64,000 bases of DNA from DATEDA01 sp963820965. Lineage in GTDB: Bacteria; Pseudomonadota; Gammaproteobacteria; Burkholderiales; SG8-39. Positions 45,145 through 55,029 of this stretch are shown here, piece after piece. Numbering within the stretch: the stretch's first letter is position 1; each line of letters begins with the position of its first letter. The stretch lies in NCBI GenBank assembly GCA_963820965.1, contig CAWGCC010000021.1:62001-126000 (forward strand). The letters run 5' to 3'. A program made the translations under genes and the position numbers. The notes under the pieces were generated by a model. That model was not told the DNA's origin, searched no databases, and saw only the letters and a program-made list of their open reading frames with translations.

Positions 45145-46015
45145 TCAGCGCGCCGCGAGGCGGGACGTCGCTTCCGTTGCCGTTGCCGGCGTCGTTTCTT
45201 CTTCTCCAGTTCGACCACGCGACCGCCTCTTTGAATTCCACCGAGATCCATGATGTTGCGCATGAGGTAGACGCCGCGTCCCGACGAGCGCAGCAGCGCG
45301 TCGCCCCGGGTGGGATCCGCCACCTCGGCCACATCGAATCCTTCGCCCTCGTCGCGCACGCGGATGCGGAAACGGTTCGGGCTCACGTAGATCTGGATGC
45401 TCACCTTCTTGTCCGGCTGCGAACGGTTGCCGTGCACGATGGCGTTGGTGATGGCCTCGTCGCACGCGAGCGGGATGTTGACGCGCGTGTCCTGGGGCGG
45501 AAAGCCGAATTCCTTGAGCAGATTCGAAATGTGATAGTTGATGCCGATCACGTAGGTCAGGTCGCTGGGGATGACGAAGTCCATGCGCACGTTGGAACGC
45601 CGCATGAGATCGGGGTGGCGCTTGAAGTTGGGAACGTTGGGCAGCGCGGACGCGATCTCGCGCGCGAGATTGATGCGGTCGAACGGCGGCAGCAGGATTC
45701 CGTGCACGCCGATCGATTGCAGGCGCAGCGAGCTCTGCTGGTCGCAGTCGTCGAGCACCGCCAGGATCACCAGCTGCGGGAAAGTCGAGACGCAGGCGGC
45801 GCAGCGCGGGAATGTCGAGGTCGATCGCCGCGCCGCTCGACCAGCAGCACGAAGGCGAGCGCGATGCGCTCGAGCTGCGACGAGCGCGTGCGAGAGCGCG
45901 GCGATGTCGGCGAAGCGCACCGCGCCGGCGCGGCGGGTCCTCGCACTCGCGCTAGCACGCGGTCGAGGAACGCCGGATCGGTGGCGACGATGAAGACCGC
46001 GCGTCCGCCCCGCAC
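45145..46015 (-). CDS. Receiver-like domain plus RsbW-type ATPase domain regulator
   Basis: About 290 residues. The N-terminal 120 or so look like a receiver fold (AVFIVATDPAFLDRVLA, VRFADIAALSHALVAA, LVILAVLDDCDQQSSLRLQS, GVHGILLPPFDRINLAREIA) but I cannot confirm a phospho-acceptor Asp because of indels. The C-terminal half is a HATPase_c_2 domain: IPLACDEAITNAIVHGNRSQ (N box), VRDEGEGFDVAEVADP (G1) and SSGRGVYLMRNIMDL (G2). This type binds ATP and acts as an anti-sigma or switch kinase, often with SpoIIE phosphatases. The start GTG 46015 is chosen to precede the first beta-strand. The C-terminal 20 residues are uncertain; TGA 45145-45147 is preferred. Confidence 0.72.
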
Positions 46016-46050
46016 CGGGGCGATGCGGCGGGACGTCGATGGAGGTGGAA

Positions 46051-46559
46051 TCAGAAGACCTGTTGGCCATTGGCCAGAATCTCGTTCAGCGCTTCCTTGA
46101 AGTAGTTCGTCGAATGGGCGGCCTCGGGCCCGACCTTTTCTTTGTAGAGCTCCCACGACTTCTTGATCTCTTCGCCGAGCGACGTCATGAGCGTGCCGTC
46201 GCGCAGACGCCGCGTCGCGTCTCTCGCGGTTGTACCACAGAATGTCGGAAACGAGAACCCGCGCCAGTCGTTTGGCGCGATCGTCGCCCGAGCGCCCGCC
46301 CCGGCCCGGCGCTTCTTCCGGGCCGCCCGCCGGTGTCTCTACCGGGGCCTCGCGCGGGCGTGTGTGCCATCTCGTCGGTTCGTGCCGGTGGTGCTTCGAC
46401 CGCGTCCGCCACGGCGACGCCGACCGGGACCCGAACCGGGCGGGGGGCCAGCATGAACACCGCCCGGCACTTCGGACAGCGCACTTTGAGCGGGTTCGCC
46501 GGGATCTTCTCCTCGGGCAGGAAGTATTTTGCAGCGCAACTCTGGCACTGAATGATCAT
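46051..46559 (-). CDS. MJ0042-type zinc-ribbon protein
   Basis: Begins MIIQCQSCAAKYFLPEEKIP and then NPLKVRCPKCRAVFMLAP, the two CxxC pairs of the MJ0042 zinc-ribbon. A Pro/Ala-rich linker (PRPVRVPVGVAVADAVEAPP) follows, then a helical C-terminal domain read after frame corrections: ARVLVSDILWYNRE, LMTSLGEEIKKSWELYKEKV and STNYFKEALNEILANGQQVF. Similar architectures occur in myxobacterial and FCB proteins of unknown role, sometimes next to MglA or chemosensory genes. About 170 residues. It lies 35 bp upstream of the ATPase-fold regulator, so they are probably cotranscribed. Confidence 0.7.
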
Positions 46560-46691
46560 CGCGCATCACTCCGTCTAAGGCACGCAAACGGCACGCTGGC
46601 CGGCGACCCGCCCGGGTCCCGGGGTCGGGACGGCAGTCGCGCTCGTTCCGTCCGCGGCGGGACGGACGTCTCCTCCCCTCCGAAGCAACAA

Positions 46692-47759
46692 TCACGCCAG
46701 CGTTTTAGGCGCCACGCCGGCGCCTTCGAGATCGAGCAGCGCGACCTTGCGCCAGCGCCCTCCGCCGTATCCACCGGTTTCGCCGTTCTTGCGCACCACG
46801 CGGTGGCACGGAATCACGATGGCAATGCGATTGATGCCGTTGGCCGTGCCCACGGCGCGCACCGCGCCCGGGGCGCCGAGGCGCGGGCGAGCTCCTCGTA
46901 GGAACGAGTTTCTCCGTACGGGATGTCCGCGACGGCCAGCCACACGCGCTCCTGGAATGCCGTCCCCGGCGCAGCGAGCGGCACCTCGAAGCGCGGGCGC
47001 GTGCCGGCGAAGTATTCCTCCATCTGCGCCCGCACCTGGTCGAGATCGGATTCGTCCCCGGCACGATCGCCGAGCGAAAACGACGCCGCACGGTCTCGAC
47101 CTGCGAGCCAGCATGCGACGCGACGCGAACTCGACCAGGCACACCGCGCCGTCGTGGCGGCCACGATCATCGGACCCAGCGGCGTCTCTTCCAGGCTGAC
47201 GCGCACGCAGTGCTGCGTCCGCGCCCGGCCCGGAGGGCGCCGAACGTCTTCGCGAACGCATCGCGGAAACCGCTGTGCGATTCGTAACCGTGGTCGAACA
47301 CGGCGTCGTCGATGTCCGCCACCGCGCACGGATCGTCGAGCGCGCCGCCCAGCCGGCGCCCGCGGCAGTAGGCCTGGAACGTCATGCCGAAGCGGTCCAG
47401 AAAGTAGCGGCGCACGCGCGCGGGGTCGATGCCCATGCGCGCGCACCTCGCGGTCGGGAATGCGCTCGCCGGGATTGGCGTCCACGCGCTCGAGCAGCGG
47501 CGTCGATCCACTCCGGCGCGGCGCCCGAGACGTGCAGCGGCCGGCAGCGCTTGCACGGGCGATAGCCCGCGAACACCGCGTCCTCGGTGCGGGCGAAGAA
47601 CTCGACGTTCTCCGAGGCGCGGTTTGCGCGCCGGACAGGACGGCCGGCAGAAGATCGCCGGTGGTGCGCACGGCGAGATAGAACACACCGTCGTACGAGG
47701 CATCGTCGCGCGTTCACGGGCGCGCTCCATTTCTCGAAGTGAAGGCAAGCTCGTTTCAT
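46692..47759 (-). CDS. ada: Bifunctional Ada: transcriptional regulator and methyltransferase
   Basis: 356 residues. The N-terminal Ada domain has the four zinc Cys (GIFCRPSCPARKP and YRPCKRCRP, after frame repair), of which the first accepts methyl from phosphotriesters. A central AraC-type HTH follows (RYFLDRFGMTFQAYCRGRRL, HGYESHSGFRDAFAKTFGA). The C-terminal MGMT domain has WLAVADIPYGETRSYEELAR, AVRAVGTANGINRIAIVIPC and the active site PCHRVV followed by GGYGGGRWRKVALLDLEG. It repairs O6-methylguanine and activates the adaptive response. The start ATG 47759 has an SD GGAGGT 6 nt upstream. About seven indels. It is 112 bp downstream of recG. Confidence 0.93.
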
Positions 47760-47871
47760 GGCTAACCTCCGCGGTCAGGGTCCGGGAGTAGCTTAGCCGC
47801 GCCGACATCGCCATCGCCACCGGCAGATTGGACGCGGAATTCGGATTTTTTCAGGAAATCGCCATCGGTGC

Positions 47872-50024
47872 TTACGCGATCGTCACGACCCGGGATCCCT
47901 CGTCGTCGGACAGAACGGCGCGCAGGTGCGCGCGGCATCGGCGTCCCATCGGCGCTCGGCCAGCGACGGCGTCGCGCGTCGAGCAGGGTCTTCACGGCCC
48001 CGGCTGGCACGCTCGACCAGCGCGCGGTCGCGGAGCGGATTCGCCACCTCGAAAGCCGGGCACGCCGTGCTGGCGCGTGCCCAGGAACTCGCCGGGGCCG
48101 CGCAGGCGCAGGTCTTCTTCCGCGATCTGAAAGCCGTCCGCTTCGCGCACGAGCACGTCGAGCCGCTCCATCGCCTCGGGCGACGCCGCCGTCACCCACC
48201 AGCAGGAAGCAGAATCCCTCGCGACCGCCGCGCCCCACGCGCCCGCGCAGCTGGTGCAGCTGCGAGAGCCCGAAGCGTTCCGCCTGGTGGATCGCCATGA
48301 TGGTGGCCTGGGGCACGTGGACACCGACCTCCACCACCGTGGTGGCGACCAGCACGCGCACCACGCCGGCGTGGAACGCCGCCATCACCTCGTCCTTTTC
48401 CGACATCGTCATGCGCCCGTGCAGCATCGCCATCGGCACACCCTTGAGCGCCCCGTCGGACAGCTCTGCGTACGCGCTCTCCACCGTTTCCACGTCCTGC
48501 TTCTCCGACTCCTCGATCAGCGGGTAGAGCAGGTAGGCCTGTTCGCCCGCGCGCCTGCCGCTCGCGGATGTAGTCGTACATCGCGTCGCGTTTTTCGGGC
48601 GGCACCACGCGCGTCTTGATGGGCGCTCGTCCCGGCGGCATCTCGTCGATCACGGAAAGGTCGAGGTCTGCGTACGCGGTGAGCGCCAGCGTGCGCGGGA
48701 TCGGCGTCGCCGTCATGACGAGCATGTGCGGATCGCCGGCGAGCAGGGCGGCGCGCTGGCGCACGCCGAAGCGGTGCTGCTCGTCGATCACGACCACGGC
48801 GAGGTGCTTGAACTGTCACCTCGGACTGGATGAGCGCGTGCGTACCGACCACGACCTGGATGCTGCCGTCGCGCAGTCCCGCGTGCACCCCCTTCTTGTC
48901 GGCCGGCTTGAGCGAACCGATCAGCAGCGACATGCGCACGCCGAGGCGCTCCATGTGTGGCACCAGGGTGCGGAAGTGCTGCACGGCCAGAATCTCGGTG
49001 GGCACCATCATGACACGCCTGGTAGCCCGGCTTCGGCCGCGGCGAGCAGGGTCGCGCCCGCGACCAGCGTCTTGCCGCGAACCGACGTCGCCCTGCAGCA
49101 GGCGGTTCATGCTGCGATCGCGGTCGCGAGGTCGGCGTGGATCTCATCGAGCACGCGACGCTGCGCGCGCGTGAGCGGAAACGGGAGCGCGTCGAGAAAG
49201 CGCTGCTCGAGCGTCGAACTGTACGCGGAGGCGGGGCGCACGGGCGCGCCAGATGCGCCGGCGCCGCCGCAGCGAGAGCGCCGAGCTGCATGTAGAACAG
49301 CTCTTCGAGCTTCATGCGCGCGAGCGCGCGCATCGAATTCGTGCTTCGTCGCTGGGAAAGTGCATCGCCGCGCAGCGCGGCATGCGCGACGGCGATCGCC
49401 GCGTCGAGAAGCGTCGACGGGCAGCGTCTCGGGAACCGACGTCCGGAATACGCCTCGAGCACCCGGGCGACGAGCGCCGCGCAGGTAGCGCTGGCTGACG
49501 CCCGCTCGTCAGCCGGTAGACGGGCACGATGCGCCCGCGCGCGTCGGCGTCGCGCGGGTCTCCTCCTCCTCGCACGTGAACTCGAACTCGGGGTTCACCA
49601 CCTGGCGCTGTCCGCGGATAGAAGCCCAGCCGCCCGCTGACGATCATCTCGCGGCCCGGCCTTCAGGTGGCGCCGCAGGTAGGGCTGGTTGAACCAGACC
49701 ACCTGGACGATGCCGGTGTCGTCGCCCATCGCGGCGACCACCATGGCGACCGGCGGCGAAACGGCGAACGCTGCGTGACCGAAAGCACGCGACCCACGAA
49801 GGTCTCCTCGACGCCGGGCTGGAGCGAGCGCGATGGTGGCCAGCTGGCGCCGGTCGTAATAGGTTCGCGGGAAATGGGTTAGCAGGTCGTTGACGTTCTC
49901 GATCCCGAGCCGGCGGAGATCTTCGGCGCGCGCCGGCCCGACGCCCTTGAAGAACTGGCAGGCGTCTTCGAGGGATTTTCGCGGACGGGTCCGCGGTCGT
50001 GCGACTGCGCGGCCCGGCTGGCAT
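47872..50024 (-). CDS. recG: ATP-dependent DNA helicase RecG
   Basis: About 717 residues. N-terminal wedge: FFKGVGPARAEDLRRLGIEN, VNDLLTHFPRTYYDRRQLAT and VVWFNQPYLRRHLKAG. Helicase core: MNRLLQGDVGSGKT-like Walker A (damaged by indels near 49080), VVIDEQHRFGVRQRAALLAG (DExH box DEQH), LVMTATPIPRTLALTAYADL, STIDEMPPGR-type segment, LHGRMTMSEKDEVMAAFHAG and VLVATTVVEVGVHVPQATIM with QLRGRVGRGGREGFCFLLV. It ends SDDEGSRVVTIA at 47872. RecG remodels stalled forks and Holliday junctions. The SD GGAGTT precedes ATG 50024. It is divergent from rpmB. Confidence 0.95.
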
Positions 50025-50034
50025 CGACAACTCC

Positions 50035-50063
50035 TTGCGTGCCAAGCGTGCGTTTGGTATGTA
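50035..50063 (+). promoter_or_regulatory. Candidate promoter of rpmB
   Basis: TTGCGT (50035-50040), 17-bp spacer, TATGTA (50058-50063) with an extended TGG before it. The predicted start near 50070 gives a leader of about 33 nt containing the GGAGGT SD. Confidence 0.5.
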
Positions 50064-50102
50064 GTGCAACCCTTTCCGGGGTCTATAACGGAGGTACATG
50101 GA

Positions 50103-50297
50103 ATGAGTCGTCGATGCACCGTGTGCGACAAGGGGCCCACGGTGGGTCACCGGGTGAGCCACGCGCACAACCTGACCAAGCGCCGCTGGCTTCCCAATCT
50201 TGCAGAAGATCAAGTTCGAGTCCGCCGGCAAGGTTCGCAGCCGGCGTACGTCTGCACGTCCTGCATCCGGACCGGCAAGATTCGCAAGGTCGTCTAG
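50103..50297 (+). CDS. rpmB: 50S ribosomal protein L28
   Basis: MSRRCTVCDKGPTVGHRVSH and AHNLTKRRWLPNL open the protein, and AYVCTSCIRTGKIRKVV ends it. The two CxxC pairs mark the zinc-binding form of L28. Between them the frame is shifted by an extra G near 50203 and restored by a missing base near 50240: in the shifted frame the segment reads QKIKFESAGKVR, exactly the family sequence. It is about 64 residues, with an SD GGAGGT 6 nt before ATG 50103. It is monocistronic, between its own promoter and terminator. Confidence 0.95.
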   Translation: MSRRCTVCDKGPTVGHRVSHAHNLTKRRWLPNLAEDQVRVRRQGSQPAYVCTSCIRTGKIRKVV

Positions 50298-50336
50298 CGC
50301 GCGGACCGGCAGCGTTTCGCGCCGAGATATCGGAAG

Positions 50337-50364
50337 CGCGCCTCGCCGTGGCGGGGCGTTTTTT
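50337..50364 (+). terminator. Intrinsic terminator after rpmB
   Basis: GC-rich stem CGCCTCGC / GCGGGGCG (one T-G wobble) closing a CGTG loop, followed by T6. It begins about 40 bp after the rpmB stop. Confidence 0.85.
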
Positions 50365-50645
50365 CTTGCCCGCGGCGCGGCCGAGAGCGTTCGCGATTCT
50401 GGAACTCGCAGGGGCAACGCCTTGGCGGTGTGGGCGCTACACGCGCCGGGCGGATCTTTTTGGGGCGATCGGACGCCGGGACGTTGACGCCGACGGGAAA
50501 CGTGACTAGACTTTTCAGTCGAAGGGATTCTCGCGACATCGTCGCCCGTTAGTTCTGGGACAAAGTTTCCTCTTCCTGTATCCCCGTTCCAAGAAGTTTC
50601 GGCGAGCGTGTCACCGGGAACCCTTTCTTTTTTCTGCGCGCGGTC
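50365..50645. other. Intergenic region between convergent rpmB and TPR genes
   Basis: No protein gene is recognisable. It contains a plus-strand promoter-like element at 50484-50512 and a pyrimidine-rich tract with T6 near 50630, directly before the stop of the leftward TPR gene. The region between is of lower GC than its surroundings. Confidence 0.4.
50484..50512 (+). promoter_or_regulatory. Orphan promoter-like element
   Basis: TTGACG (50484-50489), 17-bp spacer, TAGACT (50507-50512) on the plus strand, with no plus-strand gene downstream before the 3' end of the convergent TPR gene. It could drive a short non-coding or antisense RNA of about 120 nt ending in the T-rich tract near 50630, or be a chance match. 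Confidence 0.35.
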
Positions 50646-52310
50646 TTACGCGTCCGGCAGCGGAATCTTATCCACCGTCAGCAGCGTGCGCGCCATCGAC
50701 GTTCGGCGGGATGGCGGCACGAGAACCGGCGCAGCTCGCTGGTCCGCATCCCTCGCCCCGACCCTCGCGCCGCAGCGCCACCACCAGCCCGAACACCGCC
50801 TCCGCGATAGTCGGGATTGATCGCCGTCGCCTGCGCGTACGCGGCGCGCGCAGGCCGCTGTCCCCCGGTCCGCATGCAGGATGTCGCCGCGGATCTTGTG
50901 CAGGTCCGCGTAGTCGGGACTCGTCTCGATGGCCGCGTCCAGCTCGCGCCTCGGCGCGCTCGAGGTCACCGCGTTGGAAGTGCACCAGCGCGAGTTTCTT
51001 GCGCGCGTCGGTGTACGCCGGGTTGATGCGCCAGCGCCTCTTCGAAGCAGCGCTCGCGTCGTCGATGCGCTCCAGCTCCAGCAGCGCCGTCCCCAGCAGG
51101 CAGCGCGCGTCGGCGTGGTGCGGCACCTGCGCCAGGACCGCTTCGAAATCGTCCGCGGCTCCTTCGCAGCGCCGGTCGTTCAGCGCGTGCAGACCCAGCT
51201 CGAGGCGCGCGGCGAACAGGTCGGGCTGAAGCTCGACGGCGGTGTGGAGCGCCTGCGCCGCGCCGGCGTCATCGCCCAGCGCGTAGCGCGCGAGCCCCAG
51301 CAGGTAGTGCGCCGTCGCGTAGCGACGGCGCGAGCGACGGCCGCGGCGATCGATCTCGAGCGCCCGTCGAAATCCCCGAGCGCGAGACGCGCGAGGCCGG
51401 CCTGTGCGCGCACGTCGGCGTACGCGGGGTTCGCGCGCCGCCACGCGGTCGAGCTCCTCGGCGCTCGCGCGCGTACTCCCCGACGCGGAACAGCGCGATG
51501 CCCAGGCAGTAGCGCGCCTCCGCGTACGCCGGGATTGATCTCGAGCGCGCGCCGGAACGACGCCACCGCGTCGTCCGCGTCGCCCGGCTCGAGGCGCGCC
51601 ATGCCGAGGCGGGCGTGCAGGTCCGCGTAGCCGGGGTGCATCGCCACCGCGTCGCGAACAGCCGCTCAGCGCGCGCTCGTAGTCGCCCGCGTTGAACGCG
51701 TCGGTCGCGTCGCGCACCGAGCGCGGCGTAGGCGTCGCCGTCGCTCACCAGCGCGCGCAGCTCCCGCAGCGGCGGCAAGGTCGAAGTGCGCGCGAGTCGA
51801 GCTTCTCGACCAGGACGCGGGTGAGCGGATGGCGGCGTGTGGCGCACCAGCTCGAGCGCGCGGCCGAACGTCTCCGCCGCGTTGTCGAAGTAGCCGGCGT
51901 CGTGCTGCGCGATGCCGAGCAGGCACATCGCTTCGGCGTATTCGGGGTTGAGCTCGACGGCGCGGGTCGAGGTGCTCGATGGCCGCGGCGAAATTCCCGG
52001 CGTGGTGCTCGACCACGCCCAGATAGAAGTAGAGGTCGGGATAGTGCGGATTCTCGCGCGAGCGCGATGTCGAAGTGGGCGCGCGCCTTCTCGAGCTCGC
52101 CGCGGTGAAAGTGGGCGAGCCCGAGCTTGGCGTGCGCCTCGGCGGCGTAGAACGCGCCGAGCTTGGCGAACGGGTTGGCGCCGCCGCCCGCGATGACTTC
52201 CTCGAGCGCGCGCGACCGCTTCGTCGTAGTTGACCTTCGTTGAAGAGCCGGATCCCGCGATGATACTGATCGCCGGCCGAACCCCTCAGCAAACGGCTCC
52301 AGAACGACAC
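50646..52310 (-). CDS. Large TPR-repeat protein downstream of ftsZ
   Basis: About 554 residues. The start GTG 52310 (MSFWSRLLRGSAGDQYHRGI) has an SD GGAGGG nearby and lies 15 bp after the ftsZ stop. Tandem tetratricopeptide-like repeats fill most of the protein, for example PDLYFYLGVVEHHAGNFAAA, MCLLGIAQHDAGYFDNAAET, YADLHARLGMARLEPGDADD, ARYCLGIALFRVGEYARE, AHYLLGLARYALGDDAGAAQ and PHHADARCLLGTALLELERI. It ends RTLLTVDKIPLPDA. No signal peptide. At least twelve indels. Cotranscription with ftsZ suggests a division or envelope scaffold, but this is positional inference only. Confidence 0.75.
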
Positions 52311-52325
52311 CGCCCCTCCCGGTCG

Positions 52326-53684
52326 TCAGTCCATCTGCTTGCGCACGAACGTCGGAACCCGGAACGCTTCGGTGTTGAAGGATCGAATCGATCCGTTGTC
52401 CATGATGACGGGCTCGTCCGCCTCGTCCGGGCTCGAGTCGCGAACTCGATCACCGAGTCACCGCGCGCGAGAATCTCCGGAAAGCTGATCACCGGCTCTC
52501 CTCGCGGGTCGGGCGCGGCGGCGCGCATCAGCGCGGGCGCGCTCCTGACCGGCGTTCGCGACGCGGCGCTTCGACCACGACCGGGGCGCGGCGCACCGGC
52601 GCGCGGGTCGGCCGCGACGCAGGCGCCTGCGCACCGGCGCAGGCGCGCACTGCGCCAGCGGCGTGCACGCTGCGGCAGCGGACCACCGGTTCGGCGCCGG
52701 CGCGCACTGGCCGCGCGCGGTGCCGACGAAGCCGGTGGCGATCACGGTGACGCGCACTTCGCCCTCGGGCATCGCATCGTCGATCACCGTGCCGAGGAAC
52801 ACGTGCGCGCCCGCGCCCGCCTCGGCGTTGATCAGCGTCGCGGCCTTGCTGATCTGCTTGATGCCCAGCGAGCGCGGTCCCGTGATGTTCACCAGGATCG
52901 ACGTCGCGCCCTCGATCGATACGTCGTCGAGCAGCGGGCTGTGGATGGCCATGCGCGCCGCGTCCTCGGCGGCGTTGGGCCCGGTGGCGACTCCCGTCCC
53001 CATCAGCGCCGCACCGCCGTTGCGCATGACACTGCGCACGTCGGCGAAGTCCAGGTTCACGACACCGGTCTCGGTGATCAGAGCGACGAGATGCCGCGCG
53101 TGGCGCTGCACAGCACGTCGTCCGCCTTGCGCGAACGCGTCCAGCATCGACGTGTTGTCGTCCGACGTCTCCAGCAGCTTGTCGTTGGGAATCACGATCA
53201 GGGTGTCGACCGCTTCCTTGCAGCGCTTCGATGCCCGGCTTCGGCCTGGCGCAGGCGCGGCGTCCCTTCGAAGAAGAAGGGGCGGCTGACGACGCCCACG
53301 GTCAGCACGCCGGCATTCGCGCGCGAGCTGCGCCACGATCGGCGCCGCACCCGTCCCGGTGCCGCCGCCCATGCCGGCGGTGATGAACACCATGTCGGCG
53401 CCGGCCACGCACGCGCGGATCGCCTCCACGCTTTCCTGCGCCGCTTCGCGCCCCACGCGCGGATCGCCGCCCGAGCCCAGGCCGCGCGTCAGTTCCTCGC
53501 CGATCTGGACCTTCTCGAGCGCCTGCGATTCGCGCAGCACCTGCAGGTCGGTGTTGATGGCCATGAAATCCACGCCGCGGAATCCGGCCGCGACCATCCG
53601 ATTGACGGCGTTGCCGCCGGCACCGCCGACGCCGATGACGCGCAGCACGGTGAGTTTCTTTTCTTCTTCCATCTCGAAGCGCAT
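52326..53684 (-). CDS. ftsZ: Cell division protein FtsZ
   Basis: Tubulin-like GTPase that forms the Z ring. Motifs: VIGVGGAGGNAVNRMV, FMAINTDLQVL, DMVFITAGMGGGTGTGAAPI (tubulin signature), EAVDTLIVIPNDKLLE, GVVNLDFADVRSVMRNGGAA, and the T7-region and C-terminal core ILVNITGPRSLGIKQISKAA. A Pro/Ala/Arg linker of about 100 residues (indel rich, 52540-52720) leads to the conserved terminal peptide RVPTFVRKQMD that binds FtsA. The start ATG 53684 has an SD AGGAGC. It lies 16 bp after ftsA. About 450 residues. Confidence 0.96.
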
Positions 53685-53700
53685 GACTGCTCCTTCTTCG

Positions 53701-54954
53701 TCAGATGAAACTGGCGATGGCGCGCTTGAATTGATGGAGCCCCAGTGCGAAGCGCCCTGCACGCTCGGGGACCGAGTCGCCCGCCGCGACGGCCGGCGCG
53801 GTTGCGCGCAGCAACCCGACACCGGTGGCGAATCGCGGATCGGCGACCACCTCTGAGAGACCTTCCAGATCCGTCGCGGGCGGCCGATGCGCACGGGCAG
53901 GTCGAAGACCTGCTCCGCCAGCTCGCGACATTCCGTCCAGCAGCGACGAGCCGCCGGTGAGCACCACGCCCGGCGGAGAGCGACGCGCTTCAATCCGTTC
54001 GACGCGATCTGCTTGTCGATCAGGCCGAACAGCTCGGTCACCCGCGGCTCGATGATCCCGCTCAGCACCTGGCGCGTGACCCGGCGCGGATCCCGCCCCG
54101 CCACCATCGTTCACCTGCGACGCACGTCGGTCCCGACACGCGCGTCGAGAGCGCGCACCCGTGCTTCGACCTTCAAGTCGCTCGGCCTCGCGGGCGACGT
54201 CCGCAGGCCGTACGCGACGTCGCTCGTGATGTTGTTGCCCGCCGAGACCGATCACGCCGCTGGCCACCACCGCGCCGTCCGCAACCACGAGGACGTCGGT
54301 GGTGCCGCCGCCGATGTCGAGCACCACGGCGCCGGCGTCGCGCTCTTCTTCCGGTCAGCACCGCGGTCGCCGATGCGAGCGGCTCGAGCACGATTTCGCC
54401 GAGTTCGATGCCCGCGAGCGTCAGCGTCTTCGCAAGATTGTCGAGCGCGGGACGCGACGCGGTGACGACGTGCACGCGCGCCTCGAGGCGCGCGCCAAAC
54501 ATGCCGGCAGGCTGTCGAATGCCCCGCTGGCTGTCAACGATAAACTCCTGCGGAAGGGTATGAATGATCTCGCGATCTTGTGGCAAGGAAAACTTTCGCG
54601 CCGCGTCGAGTGCGCGCGTCACATCCTGCGGAGAGATCTCGGTGTCGGCCTTCGTCGACCGACACGACACCGCGACTGTTCATGCTGCGGATGTGTTCTC
54701 CCGCCGATGCCGACGTTGTAGACCTTCGGCGCCACGCCCGCCATGCGCTCCGCGTCGCGCGATCGCCTTCACCACGCACTCGGCCGCGCGCTCGATGTCG
54801 GTCACCACGCCCTGGCGCAGGCCGTCCGACGGCGGCGAGGCCCACGCCGATGACGCGCAGTCGCCCGCGCCGTCTCCTCGGCGATCAGGGCGGCCACCTT
54901 GGTCGTCCCCATGTCGATCGCGCCGCGCAGTTTCCGCTGGTTCTTCATGATCAT
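53701..54954 (-). CDS. ftsA: Cell division protein FtsA
   Basis: Actin-like (ASKHA) membrane tether of FtsZ, about 417 residues. LRGAIDMGTTKVAALIAEET is the phosphate-1 loop; HTLPQEFIVDSQRGIRQPAG and MFGARLEARVHVVTASRPAL are the SHS2/1C region; GIELGEIVLEPLASATAVLT and MVLDIGGGTTDVLVVADGAV (phosphate-2) with VVLTGGSSLLDGMSR follow. The C-terminal amphipathic helix GLHQFKRAIASFI is intact and would bind the membrane. The start ATG 54954 is preceded by AAGGAGA. Several indels. Confidence 0.95.
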
Positions 54955-55029
54955 CGTTCCGTTCTCCTTGAAGCCGCTCGTGCTTCGGATCGACGGTTCG
55001 CACGCCACGCTCCTCACCCCGGGCGCGGG

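Noticed and set aside
46570..46690. Inverted repeats between ada and the zinc-ribbon gene as a terminator
   Set aside because: TCCGTCC-N6-GGACGGA pairs well but is not followed by a T run, and neighbouring CCCGGG repeats are expected at this GC content.
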